From the NCBI GenBank assembly GCA_038231615.1, contig JBBRLA010000434.1, positions 1 to 7,459 on the forward strand: a DNA stretch of 7,459 bases, written 5' to 3'. The stretch comes from JBBRLA01 sp038231615. GTDB taxonomy: Bacteria; Myxococcota_A; Polyangia; Palsa-1104; JAEUJZ01. The translations under genes were made by a program, and so were the position numbers. A model generated the notes under the pieces. That model ran no database searches, was not told the DNA's origin, and saw nothing but the letters and a program-made list of their open reading frames with translations. Every line of letters starts with the position of its first letter. Positions within the stretch are counted from its first letter, which is position 1. Shown piece by piece: positions 1 to 6,239 of this stretch.

Positions 1-222
1 CAGGGCCAGGCCATCGGTCAGGGCCCCATCTCGTGCGGCAAACGAGGTCGCCGCCGCCGCCGCCAGGTAGCGCGTCATCACCTCGGCAGCTCGCAAGCAG
101 GCATAGAGGTGCTCTTGGGGGGAGCGGGCCCGTTCGAGATGACCCAGAGCGGTAGCAATCGGTTGAGGAAAGATTGCCATGCCGCGACGCAGGATTGCGC
201 TGTTCTCGTCCGTGGTCTGCAT
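1..222 (-). CDS. Third gene of the BREX operon, N-terminal 74 residues only, unrecognised helical protein
   Basis: An open frame starts at the ATG at 222-220, 12 bases after the brxC stop and in the same direction, and runs off the left edge without a stop. A GAGAG stretch about 8 bases before the ATG is a plausible weak ribosome-binding site. Codons have the G/C-rich third positions of the neighbours. The visible residues include FPQPIATALGHLERARSP (about 18-35), then a largely helical stretch with a run of five alanines encoded by GCG codons. It has no methyltransferase motif and no P-loop. In canonical type 3 BREX the next gene is pglX, an adenine methyltransferase, which this N-terminus does not resemble. 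I have a faint memory of similar helical N-termini in large conflict-system and kinase-like proteins, but do not rely on it. The short spacing implies co-transcription with brxC. Function not assigned. Confidence 0.7.
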   Translation of the reverse strand, partial: MQTTDENSAILRRGMAIFPQPIATALGHLERARSPQEHLYACLRAAEVMTRYLAAAAATSFAARDGALTDGLAL

Positions 223-234
223 GATGAAGTTCTC

Positions 235-3200
235 TCAACCCTCTAGAAGGATACGTACCCGGTCCGGGTCTTTGCCCCGGGTCTGATCGGCCAAGTGGCG
301 CTCGAACCGCTCACGCAGCTCGGCCACAGTACAGGGAAGGCCACCGGCAGCCAAGGCGCCACGAAGGACGGGAACGGCCAGCACGACCTTTTCCAACCCG
401 CTGAGCACTTCTTGTAACGCCTTGACGAACTTTGGCGCCACCGGCTCGGGGAGCTCGCGCTGTCGCTGGAAGTCCAGCACCTGCTGCTTTCCGTCCGGGA
501 TGCTGAGCAGCTCGATGTTGCCCACCACCGTGGGATCTTCCAGGGCGCTGAGCAGCGAGGCGGTCCAGTCACGCACCAACTCGTCGAGTCGCGCCTCCAG
601 CGCGGCCAGCACGTCCGCAACCGGGGGCCCGCCCGCCCGCTCTTCCACGGGTCGGAAGGAGCAGTGAGGACAGACCGGGTCCGCCTCCAACTCCTGCCGG
701 GTCACGCTGTAGCAGGTCTTGAGCCCGAAGAGACGGTTCTCCACCTCCCGGAGTTGCTGGACCGGCATCATTTCGATGGCCGATAGCTTCTGGATCTGCT
801 GCAGGCGGTGATCTTTGGTCAGCGTGGCCTTCTGTCGATCGTCACCAACACCGAGCCGAGTCGTGCCATGGGCGGTCAGGTAGAACCCCTGATACTGGGT
901 CTTCAACTCCAGGAGTCCCTGAGCGACGGAGCGCTGGCACCCCGAATCGGCGCGTTGCTTTGGGCTGGCGAGCTTGCCGAGCAGGTCCGTCCTTCTGTCG
1001 CGGACCGCCTCCGCGAAGGGGTGTTCCGCCGGCAGCACAGCCTCGGCCTTGCTCAGGTAGCCGACTATCGGCCCGAGTTGGCGTACCAGCGCCAGCAGAT
1101 CCTCGGCCTCGCGCACCCGGCTCAGACCGGGCCGCTGCGTGGCGATGGTCTCGACATCGTGCGGAAAGTTCTTGAGTTTCCCTAGCGTGTTGAACGCCTG
1201 GAGCGACTCAAGGAAGGACTTGAGGCTTCCTAGTTGCCGCCGCCAATCAGCGCCCTCAGCTTCGCCGACAAGCGGCTTCCCCCAAAGCACGAGTTCCGGG
1301 ACCTGCGACTGCGCCACGACGGTCCGATCGAGCCATTTGATGACCTGGCCCATCAGTTGGGTCAGGGCATCGTCGCGGGTGGCGGGGTTGACGATGAGGC
1401 CCTTGGGCAGGCCGAAAAGCTCAAATAGCTCCTGGAGCGCCGCCATCGGCAGGTCGCGAGGTCGCTCGACGTGCTTGAAGGCCATTAGATCGTTCATGCC
1501 GATCTTGGCGAACTGGTCCACGGCCGACGCATCCAGCTTGCGTCCCGGCAGGCTCAGGACCAGGTCGCCGCTGTGCACCAGCGAAGCCAGGACCACCGCC
1601 AGGAACTCCGGCTCCAGACGGAAGCGTCCCCAGTAATCCACCCCCTGCTCATCCTGGACCAGCTCCGCGCGGTTGAGTACCTGACCCTGCGCCTTCTGCG
1701 TTAGCAGATCGAGAACGTGCCGTGCATAGCGCGAATTCCGGGGCCGCAGGACATCGCCGTCCAGCAGTTCCAGCGCGTCGAGCACGGCGGTGCCCGGCTT
1801 GCTGCGGATGCTGCCCGAGAGCCAGCGCACCGCCTCCTGCGCTGCCTGGGCACGATTCTGGCGGGTGATCAGGATGCTGAAGACCGGATACTCCGGCGCC
1901 TTGTTCTGGAAGTGCGGGCCCAGGCAGACGGAGGCCGCCGCATTGACTAAGTCCCGGACGCTGCCGCGGCTCTGGCCGGCGGCCGGCTTCCCCTGGACGA
2001 CCTCGGCCAAAGTCCGCGCCCGGCCCTGGCATGTGACCTGATAGGCCGTGGTCATGTGCTCCAAGAGCCATGTGGTCAGCGCCTGTCGGTGACCAGCGGC
2101 CTTCTCTTCATAAATCTTCTTGTTGCTCCCGGACGCTGCGGCAGCCTGCTCAAGCGCCCCGGCATAGAGTCGCAGCGCGCGGTCAAATGCCTGGTCTCGG
2201 TGCTCCAGGCTGAAGAAGACCTCATCGGGGTTCCGCTCCTCCTTGAAGTAGGGTTTGTCGAAAGGTTGAAGGAAGTACAGGTAGAAGTCCCGCGTCGGCT
2301 GGGCGGTGGAGCGCTCGTTCGGCGCGCCGAAGAAAAGGTAGCCACTGCGGCCCGCGCGGTGTTCGATCCACTCCAGCTCATGCTCCCAGATGCGATAGCC
2401 CGCCACGTGGGGCGGCGCGTCGGGGTCTTCCAGGAGAATGCGGCGCAGCCCATCGAAGTAGTAGCGGTTCAGGACATCGTCGCCAAGGAACTCGGCCTTC
2501 TTCTCGATCAGCGAGTCGAAGTCGACGTCTTTCTTCAGGTCGAGATAGTACTGCCCATTCTCTTTGTTGAAGCTCAGGAACTGCCCATTGACGGTTTTGA
2601 TGATTTCCTTGAGGACCGTCTCGATCAGGGTCTTCAGAAAGGCAGCATCACGCTCCGGCACGGGCAGGAGCAGGGCCAGGTCATCGCGTAGTTCCTCAGG
2701 GGTGGGCCCCAGCGGGGCATAGATATCGCCGGTCGTCAGACGATGTACGGAAAGCGCGTGAATGATCCGCAGGGCCGCGGGGCGGTACTGTGGTCGCGTG
2801 AACGCCTGCTGTATCCGTGCCTCAAGCACGCCGCTGCGGTCGATGACTTCGCGGATCTCCGGTACCGACCTGAACGAGGGGTTATCCTTCAGGGTCTGCC
2901 AATAATCATCGTAGGCGATCAGCCCAGGTTCCTTGGTTGGTACCGGCTGGTCAAGGAGGCGCCGAATCGCCGCGCTCAGTGTCTTGAGCACCTCGCGCTT
3001 CTCCGCGACGTAGACCCGCTCGAAGGTTTCGAGGTAGGCTGGGTGCACAGGAAAGAGGCGGACAAATTCGTCCATCCGCTCATTCATTGAACCATACAAG
3101 GGGGTGAACGGAGCCAGGTGCTCCCGGATCAGGGCCTGTTGCCGGGCGTCCTTTTTCAGGAGGCGCTCGGCGACGACGAATGCGATGTCTTCGCGTCCGA

Positions 3201-3936
3201 TGCGGACCTGCTCGAAACGGGCCTGAACGCGGCGCAAGGTGTCGGCAACAAACTGGAATCTGGGGTTGTCGAACAAGCTCTCTTGCACGCCGGCCAGGAA
3301 ACGGAATTTGAGGCTTTTGCAGACCTCGCCCACTTCGCGCAAAAAGCTGAGGTCAAGGCTCAGTTCTTGGTCCTTACGAGACTTCAGGTAGTCCAGCAAC
3401 TCATCCACGACGAGCAGGAGACCCCGGTCAGGGTAGACGGCCCCGAATGCCGCCATCATCTCGTGGAACGCGCTTTTGTTCTCGTGGCGCTCGGAGGCGC
3501 CCGGGAAACTGTACGACACGCCCATGGATGACAGGCCGTCTTCCAGTACGTCGCAGATGCTGTCCCTCAGTGACTTCGTCGTGGAGCCGATCTCCGCCCG
3601 GATCACCTGATAACGGCCGGCGATGGCCGCCGCGCGATCGGCGACGGTGGGATTGGTGAGCAAAGCGGCCAGATCCGCCCGCTGCGCCACCGCGGAGATG
3701 ACGGCCATGATGTGGGACTTGCCGGTACCATAGTTCCCCACTACCAGCAGCCCCTTGTTGTCGGCGGGTCGACTAAATTCGAGTTGGGGGAATATTGTCT
3801 CGATGAGATTCTCCGCCATCCGCTTCGAAATGACGAACGTCTTGACCAGCCTGCGCGCGTCCTCTTCGTCATCCGCCTCGTGTAACTCGATGATGGACTC
3901 GATGGCTTCGAACTGGACGAGTTCAGCGTACTTCAT
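235..3936 (-). CDS. brxC: BREX type 3 ATPase BrxC (DUF6079 family)
   Basis: The 1233-residue product is the large P-loop ATPase of a BREX phage-exclusion system, acting in the cytoplasm with the other Brx/Pgl proteins to methylate host DNA and block phage replication; the exact step it powers is not established. Walker A is GNYGTGKS at about residues 67-74 and Walker B is LLLVVDEL at about 173-180, with D178 and E179 as the metal and catalytic acids. The N-terminus (KYAELVQFEAIESII, then VISKRMAENL) is what I recall of DUF6079 proteins. Near the C-terminus C1075, C1089 and C1092 (the last two as CPHC) suggest a metal-binding knuckle; a fourth ligand is not obvious, and H1091 within CPHC is one candidate. 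The start is secure: AGGAGA at 3941-3946 lies 4 bases before the ATG. The ATG overlaps the brxF stop as ATGA, indicating translational coupling. Length is normal for the family and no frameshift is seen. Confidence 0.88.
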   Translation of the reverse strand: MKYAELVQFEAIESIIELHEADDEEDARRLVKTFVISKRMAENLIETIFPQLEFSRPADNKGLLVVGNYGTGKSHIMAVISAVAQRADLAALLTNPTVADRAAAIAGRYQVIRAEIGSTTKSLRDSICDVLEDGLSSMGVSYSFPGASERHENKSAFHEMMAAFGAVYPDRGLLLVVDELLDYLKSRKDQELSLDLSFLREVGEVCKSLKFRFLAGVQESLFDNPRFQFVADTLRRVQARFEQVRIGREDIAFVVAERLLKKDARQQALIREHLAPFTPLYGSMNERMDEFVRLFPVHPAYLETFERVYVAEKREVLKTLSAAIRRLLDQPVPTKEPGLIAYDDYWQTLKDNPSFRSVPEIREVIDRSGVLEARIQQAFTRPQYRPAALRIIHALSVHRLTTGDIYAPLGPTPEELRDDLALLLPVPERDAAFLKTLIETVLKEIIKTVNGQFLSFNKENGQYYLDLKKDVDFDSLIEKKAEFLGDDVLNRYYFDGLRRILLEDPDAPPHVAGYRIWEHELEWIEHRAGRSGYLFFGAPNERSTAQPTRDFYLYFLQPFDKPYFKEERNPDEVFFSLEHRDQAFDRALRLYAGALEQAAAASGSNKKIYEEKAAGHRQALTTWLLEHMTTAYQVTCQGRARTLAEVVQGKPAAGQSRGSVRDLVNAAASVCLGPHFQNKAPEYPVFSILITRQNRAQAAQEAVRWLSGSIRSKPGTAVLDALELLDGDVLRPRNSRYARHVLDLLTQKAQGQVLNRAELVQDEQGVDYWGRFRLEPEFLAVVLASLVHSGDLVLSLPGRKLDASAVDQFAKIGMNDLMAFKHVERPRDLPMAALQELFELFGLPKGLIVNPATRDDALTQLMGQVIKWLDRTVVAQSQVPELVLWGKPLVGEAEGADWRRQLGSLKSFLESLQAFNTLGKLKNFPHDVETIATQRPGLSRVREAEDLLALVRQLGPIVGYLSKAEAVLPAEHPFAEAVRDRRTDLLGKLASPKQRADSGCQRSVAQGLLELKTQYQGFYLTAHGTTRLGVGDDRQKATLTKDHRLQQIQKLSAIEMMPVQQLREVENRLFGLKTCYSVTRQELEADPVCPHCSFRPVEERAGGPPVADVLAALEARLDELVRDWTASLLSALEDPTVVGNIELLSIPDGKQQVLDFQRQRELPEPVAPKFVKALQEVLSGLEKVVLAVPVLRGALAAGGLPCTVAELRERFERHLADQTRGKDPDRVRILLEG

Positions 3937-4472
3937 GCTGTCTCCTGAGGACTTTCGGAGGAACCAGAGGCCGACGCCTGCACATCCCGGGATGGTTCAT
4001 TTACGGGCACGATGATGGCCTCTGGATGGGAATAGCGGCGCGCCTCAGGGTGGCCGGGTTCGGCATAGGTCAGGTAGGCGCCGTCGAAAGTACCGCACCA
4101 GCCAGCCACGATGGTCCGGTGGCGAGAAAAGCCCTGAAGGAGCCGCATGGGGTCCTGGGCCAGTTCGGGGCTAAAGAGAAGCTCGATGTTGTCTAGCAAG
4201 ACCACGTCGCTTCCGGCCGGAGCGACAATCTCACCCAGCAAGCGAGGGACCCGGATGGCGCGCTGCTTCTGCGTCAGCTCCAGCAATAGCTCTGACAGCC
4301 GGAGGTTGACATTGATCAAGGGCCAGTTGCAGTTACTGGAAAGATGCTGGAGAGCAGATGTCTTGCCGCTGCGGGGTGGCCCTACCAGCAAGATGAGCCG
4401 ATGATATAGAAGGGTGGCCTCTGGTATTCTGGCAGAGATGCGGTCTATGAGGGAAGGGGGCGTCGATATCAT
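3933..4472 (-). CDS. brxF: BREX type 3 P-loop protein BrxF
   Basis: This 179-residue protein matches my recollection of BrxF, the small P-loop protein that marks type 3 BREX loci; its biochemical role is not known. Walker A is GPPRSGKT at residues 31-38. A hydrophobic strand ending in acid, DVVLLDN at 89-95, is the Walker B, and TIVAGW at 120-125 fits a sensor-1 strand. The signature between them (INVNLRLSELLLELTQKQR, then PRLLGEIV) and the LLFSPELAQDPMRLLQGFSRHR stretch are the family-like parts. The last 20 residues are Ser/Glu-rich and probably disordered. The ATG at 4472 is preceded by GGGGA 4 bases upstream. It is the first gene of the minus-strand operon and its stop overlaps the brxC start. 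A possible -35 (TTGACG on the minus strand, 4557-4562) lies upstream, but no convincing -10 follows, so the promoter is unresolved. Confidence 0.85.
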   Translation of the reverse strand: MISTPPSLIDRISARIPEATLLYHRLILLVGPPRSGKTSALQHLSSNCNWPLINVNLRLSELLLELTQKQRAIRVPRLLGEIVAPAGSDVVLLDNIELLFSPELAQDPMRLLQGFSRHRTIVAGWCGTFDGAYLTYAEPGHPEARRYSHPEAIIVPVNEPSRDVQASASGSSESPQETA

Positions 4473-4514
4473 GTTTCCCCGGATAGCCCAGCAAGAGCCG
4501 TTGCTGCGAGACTC

Positions 4515-4979
4515 ATGCTTTCCATGGATACTTCAGTACCCTCTAAAGTGGGGATACGTCAAGACGTGGATGCCGGGCGCGCCGAACACCAGGAGCTGTC
4601 CGCCAAGGCCGCCGCCGAAAACCCCGAGGCCGACGCCGAGTCTCTGGCGCCGCTGGAGGTCCGCGCCGACAAGATCGACACGCCGCTTACCTGGCTGGTC
4701 CTGGACGTCGTCGATCCCTTGAACGGCTTCGACCACAGCCCCACCGAGAAGAACCTGTTCTGGGTCTTCGCCTTTTTGCACGAGGCCAGCCGGCAGCTCG
4801 AGGCCTTCTACACCCGTCGGCAGGAGAAAGACCCGATCTCCCCCATGCTGGTCTCCCAACTCGACGCCGTGGTCCGCAAGGCCAAGGGGCAGATCCACCT
4901 TCTGGTGGCCCTGTTTTACCACGGCTTTCAGCGCGCCGCGATCCGCGAGCAGGCTTTGCAGAGAGGGCGCGAAGCCTGA
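4515..4979 (+). CDS. Small protein of unknown function, divergent from brxF
   Basis: I do not recognise this 154-residue protein. The frame is believable because codons from about 4566 on have strong G/C third positions, while the reverse-strand frame over the same bases gives a low-complexity Gly/Val/Gln-rich product. Residues 20-45 are Ala/Glu-rich and probably disordered; from about residue 55 (TPLTWLVLDVVDPLNGF) to the end it reads as a compact, mostly helical domain with an aromatic stretch NLFWVFAFLHEASRQLEAFY (80-99). There is no signal peptide or convincing membrane helix. The start is uncertain: ATG at 4515, ATG at 4524, or GTG at 4548 or 4566. The first 17 codons are less G/C-rich than the rest, which favours a later start. 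It is transcribed away from brxF from a 42-bp gap, so the two genes' promoters must overlap each other's 5' ends. The following AAA-like frame begins across its stop codon, suggesting a two-gene unit. Confidence 0.6.
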   Translation: MLSMDTSVPSKVGIRQDVDAGRAEHQELSAKAAAENPEADAESLAPLEVRADKIDTPLTWLVLDVVDPLNGFDHSPTEKNLFWVFAFLHEASRQLEAFYTRRQEKDPISPMLVSQLDAVVRKAKGQIHLLVALFYHGFQRAAIREQALQRGREA

Positions 4980-5554
4980 GCGAACCGTGGACCCGTCTGC
5001 GGATCCTGAGGCCCGCGATCTATCTCGTCCAAGAGCCAGAGACACGCAAGGTGCTCCGTTATTTGTCCGGTCCTGGACGTCCGGCGGTCGTTCAGGGCCC
5101 AGTGCTAGCCGGCAAGTCGTTGTTCCTTCAGGAAATCGGCACCCAGCTCAAAGTGCAGCCAGAGCTCCGACTGGCGAGGATCTCTACCGAATCTCTGCCC
5201 GGTGACGATCTTGGGCGCTTCATGCGCACGCTGGCTGAGCAGATTATCAGCCAGCTGGGCGCTCCGCGGGAACTGCTGCGCTGCTTCGCCACACCAACCG
5301 CGCCGAATCACCAGATATCGCGATGCCTGGAACTGCTGCTCCACGGATCCCCTGGTTGGCCATCTCCTTTCTCGGAGCCAGATCTCGTGGTCGACTGCGG
5401 CACCACCTGTGGCAAGGGTCACCTGCGAGTACAAGCCGGGAAGCAGTTCCAGCAACCCAAGCTGGTACAGGTATTGGACGGGGGAGGTGTTACAGATGAC
5501 TTCAAGCGTGCGCGAGGTCATCTGCCAACTCTTCCGGGGTCATGCGGAAGGTAG
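4976..5554 (+). pseudogene. AAA-like (AAA_35-type) ATPase, 3'-truncated remnant
   Basis: The frame encodes the beginning of a P-loop ATPase. Reading from CTG at 4976 it gives PAIYLVQEPETRKVLRYL, then the Walker A GPVLAGKS (5096-5119), LARISTESLPGDDLGRFMRTLAEQIISQL and, further on, QISRCLELLLHG. This order (a tyrosine-containing approach segment, P-loop, then an acidic strand and an amphipathic helix) is that of the AAA-like domain of the AAA_35 type. Similarity-like sequence stops at about 5340-5370 before any Walker B, and the rest to the TAG at 5552-5554 is antisense to the toxin and antitoxin genes. There is no ATG, GTG or TTG in this frame between about 4841 and the GTG at 5051. The GTG would drop the approach segment, so translation may start at the CTG at 4976, which overlaps the upstream stop as CTGA and follows an AGAGAGGG at 4960-4967. 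Probably inactive. Confidence 0.55.
5105..5521 (-). pseudogene. DUF3368 PIN-like toxin, N-terminal fragment
   Basis: The first 35-40 codons, from the ATG at 5521, encode VICNTSPVQYLYQLGLLELLPGLYSQVTL. This is the start of a DUF3368 PIN-like toxin: a beta strand followed by N-T-S-P, where the family carries its first active-site region, then the I/L-x-x-L-G-x-L-x-L-L helix. Past about residue 40 the family pattern (a valine- and glutamate-rich strand and helix) is lost, and the remaining codons to 5105 are the reverse complement of the AAA-like ATPase frame. The later PIN acidic residues are therefore not present, so nuclease activity is unlikely. Family members are usually about 150-170 residues. 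The start overlaps the 3' end of the antitoxin gene by 20 bases in another frame, the usual antitoxin-first arrangement. Read as a remnant of a UPF0175-DUF3368 toxin-antitoxin pair. Confidence 0.6.
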
Positions 5555-5753
5555 GAATCCCATAGTCGGCAAGCCGGCTCAAGAAGACCGGTTTGGGGAT
5601 ACCGGCGAACTCGGCAGCCGCCCCCGAGGAGAGCCTGCCAATCTCATGAAGCTTCATGGCGGCGGCGAGGCGGATCTCATCCGCCAGGCGGTCCTGGGTG
5701 AGCTTGAGCGCCAGCAGAAAATGTTCGGGTATCGCGAATGAGACGTCTGCCAT
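5502..5753 (-). CDS. UPF0175 family antitoxin
   Basis: This 83-residue protein has the whole UPF0175 pattern: an N-terminal strand (VSFAIPEHFLLALKL, residues 4-18), the helix LADEIRLAAAMKLHEIGRLSSGAAAEFAGI (23-52) with the S-S-G-x-A-A-x-x-A-G-I turn typical of the family's DNA-binding helix-turn-helix, then FLSRLADYGIPTFRMTPEELADDL. UPF0175 proteins are found next to DUF3368 PIN-like toxins and are taken as their antitoxins and autoregulators. The length is complete. The gene overlaps its toxin partner by 20 bases, but that partner is truncated, so this is effectively an orphan antitoxin or regulator. On the minus strand a TACAAT hexamer (5762-5767) lies 8 bases before the ATG, with a poor -35 match (TGGCGC) 17 bases further up; a near-leaderless transcript is possible but unproven. 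A pair of 18-bp repeats lies 70-113 bases upstream. Confidence 0.85.
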   Translation of the reverse strand: MADVSFAIPEHFLLALKLTQDRLADEIRLAAAMKLHEIGRLSSGAAAEFAGIPKPVFLSRLADYGIPTFRMTPEELADDLAHA

Positions 5754-5823
5754 CTATGGATATTGTAGACGGTACAGGGCCATCGCGCCAGAGGCTTCGC
5801 CGGTTCAGGGGGAGAGCGGCCCG

Positions 5824-5866
5824 TGGGGAATCCAGTTCCCACGAAAAATGGGGAATCCAGTTCCCA
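5824..5866. repeat. Two 18-bp direct repeats, each with inner dyad symmetry
   Basis: TGGGGAATCCAGTTCCCA occurs exactly twice, at 5824-5841 and 5849-5866, with a period of 25 bp and a 7-bp A-rich spacer (CGAAAAA). Each copy contains GGGAA-5-TTCCC, a short inverted repeat, which is the form of a site for a dimeric protein. The pair sits between the ribbon-helix-helix gene (stop at 5889-5891) and the UPF0175 gene (start 5753). It may be an operator for either, or the trace of an excised or degraded small mobile element. The 25-bp period is not a multiple of three, so the repeats are not a protein-coding repeat in one frame. Confidence 0.75.
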
Positions 5867-5888
5867 TCAGAGTGCTCATGTGTGGTCT

Positions 5889-6230
5889 CTATTTGGGCTT
5901 GGGCTTGGGGCGCTTACCCGGAGGCAAACGACGGGAAGTCCCCGGGGTGCTGGACCCAGGGCTCCCGGAGTACCTGCGCTCGATCTCGGCACGCAGAGCG
6001 GTTTCGACGAAGTCCGAGAGGGTTTCACCTTTGCTCAAGGCATCGATGGATTTCTCCCGTACCTCGCCGCTGACATATGCATAGATCCTGGCCTTGCCCC
6101 AGGATTGATTGGGATATGAAAGATGGCGGCAAGCACGACCGTCGGTGAGATGGCGTTCTGACCGTAGAATCGGCCAACCACCGTTTCGCATCCGCAATAG
6201 AGTTCGCTTCACCGGCGGCCGGGACGACAT
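5889..6230 (-). CDS. Ribbon-helix-helix (CopG-like) DNA-binding protein, start doubtful
   Basis: The recognisable part is ARIYAYVSGEVREKSIDAL, then GETLSDFVETALRAEIERR (residues about 47-86 of the longest frame): a beta strand, helix, G-x-T-x-S-x-F turn and second helix, as in CopG/RHH antitoxins and repressors. The C-terminus is a Pro/Lys tail ending PKPKPK. The longest frame starts at ATG 6230 and gives 45 residues of basic, non-family-like sequence before the domain; an ATG at 6191 is an alternative. Homologues that I recall begin directly at the strand (M-A-R-I-Y). Here the codon in that place is AAG (6095-6093), one base from ATG, so the original start may have been lost by a T-to-A change. 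No toxin gene follows: downstream there is only the 135-bp gap with the direct repeats. It could be an antitoxin without partner or a dead copy. Confidence 0.55.
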   Translation of the reverse strand: MSSRPPVKRTLLRMRNGGWPILRSERHLTDGRACRHLSYPNQSWGKARIYAYVSGEVREKSIDALSKGETLSDFVETALRAEIERRYSGSPGSSTPGTSRRLPPGKRPKPKPK

Positions 6231-6239
6231 GCGCCCGCC

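Noticed and set aside
49..64. GCC/GGC trinucleotide run
   Set aside because: It encodes an alanine run in the partial gene and is ordinary in GC-rich coding DNA.
1139..3531. Several open frames of 100-211 codons on the plus strand opposite brxC
   Set aside because: They lie wholly antisense to a gene with clear motifs and normal length, and their products are Arg/Ser- or Gly-rich without any recognisable domain. They are expected by-products of a GC-rich gene.
4533..4562. Minus-strand promoter for brxF: TTGACG at 4557-4562 with TACTGA at 4533-4538
   Set aside because: The -35 is a good match but the -10 matches only two of six positions at 18-bp spacing, so it is not listed as a feature.
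4533..5045. A 170-codon minus-strand frame opposite the small unknown gene
   Set aside because: Its product is a low-complexity Gly/Val/Gln-rich sequence, while the plus frame has G/C-rich third positions and a plausible helical domain.
5824..5866. CRISPR-like repeat pair
   Set aside because: Only two 18-bp units with a 7-bp spacer; this is far too short for a CRISPR array, and no cas gene is present.
5805..5879. A 24-codon minus-strand frame spanning the two 18-bp repeats
   Set aside because: The two repeats are read in different frames, no family is recognisable, and the length is too short to support a gene.
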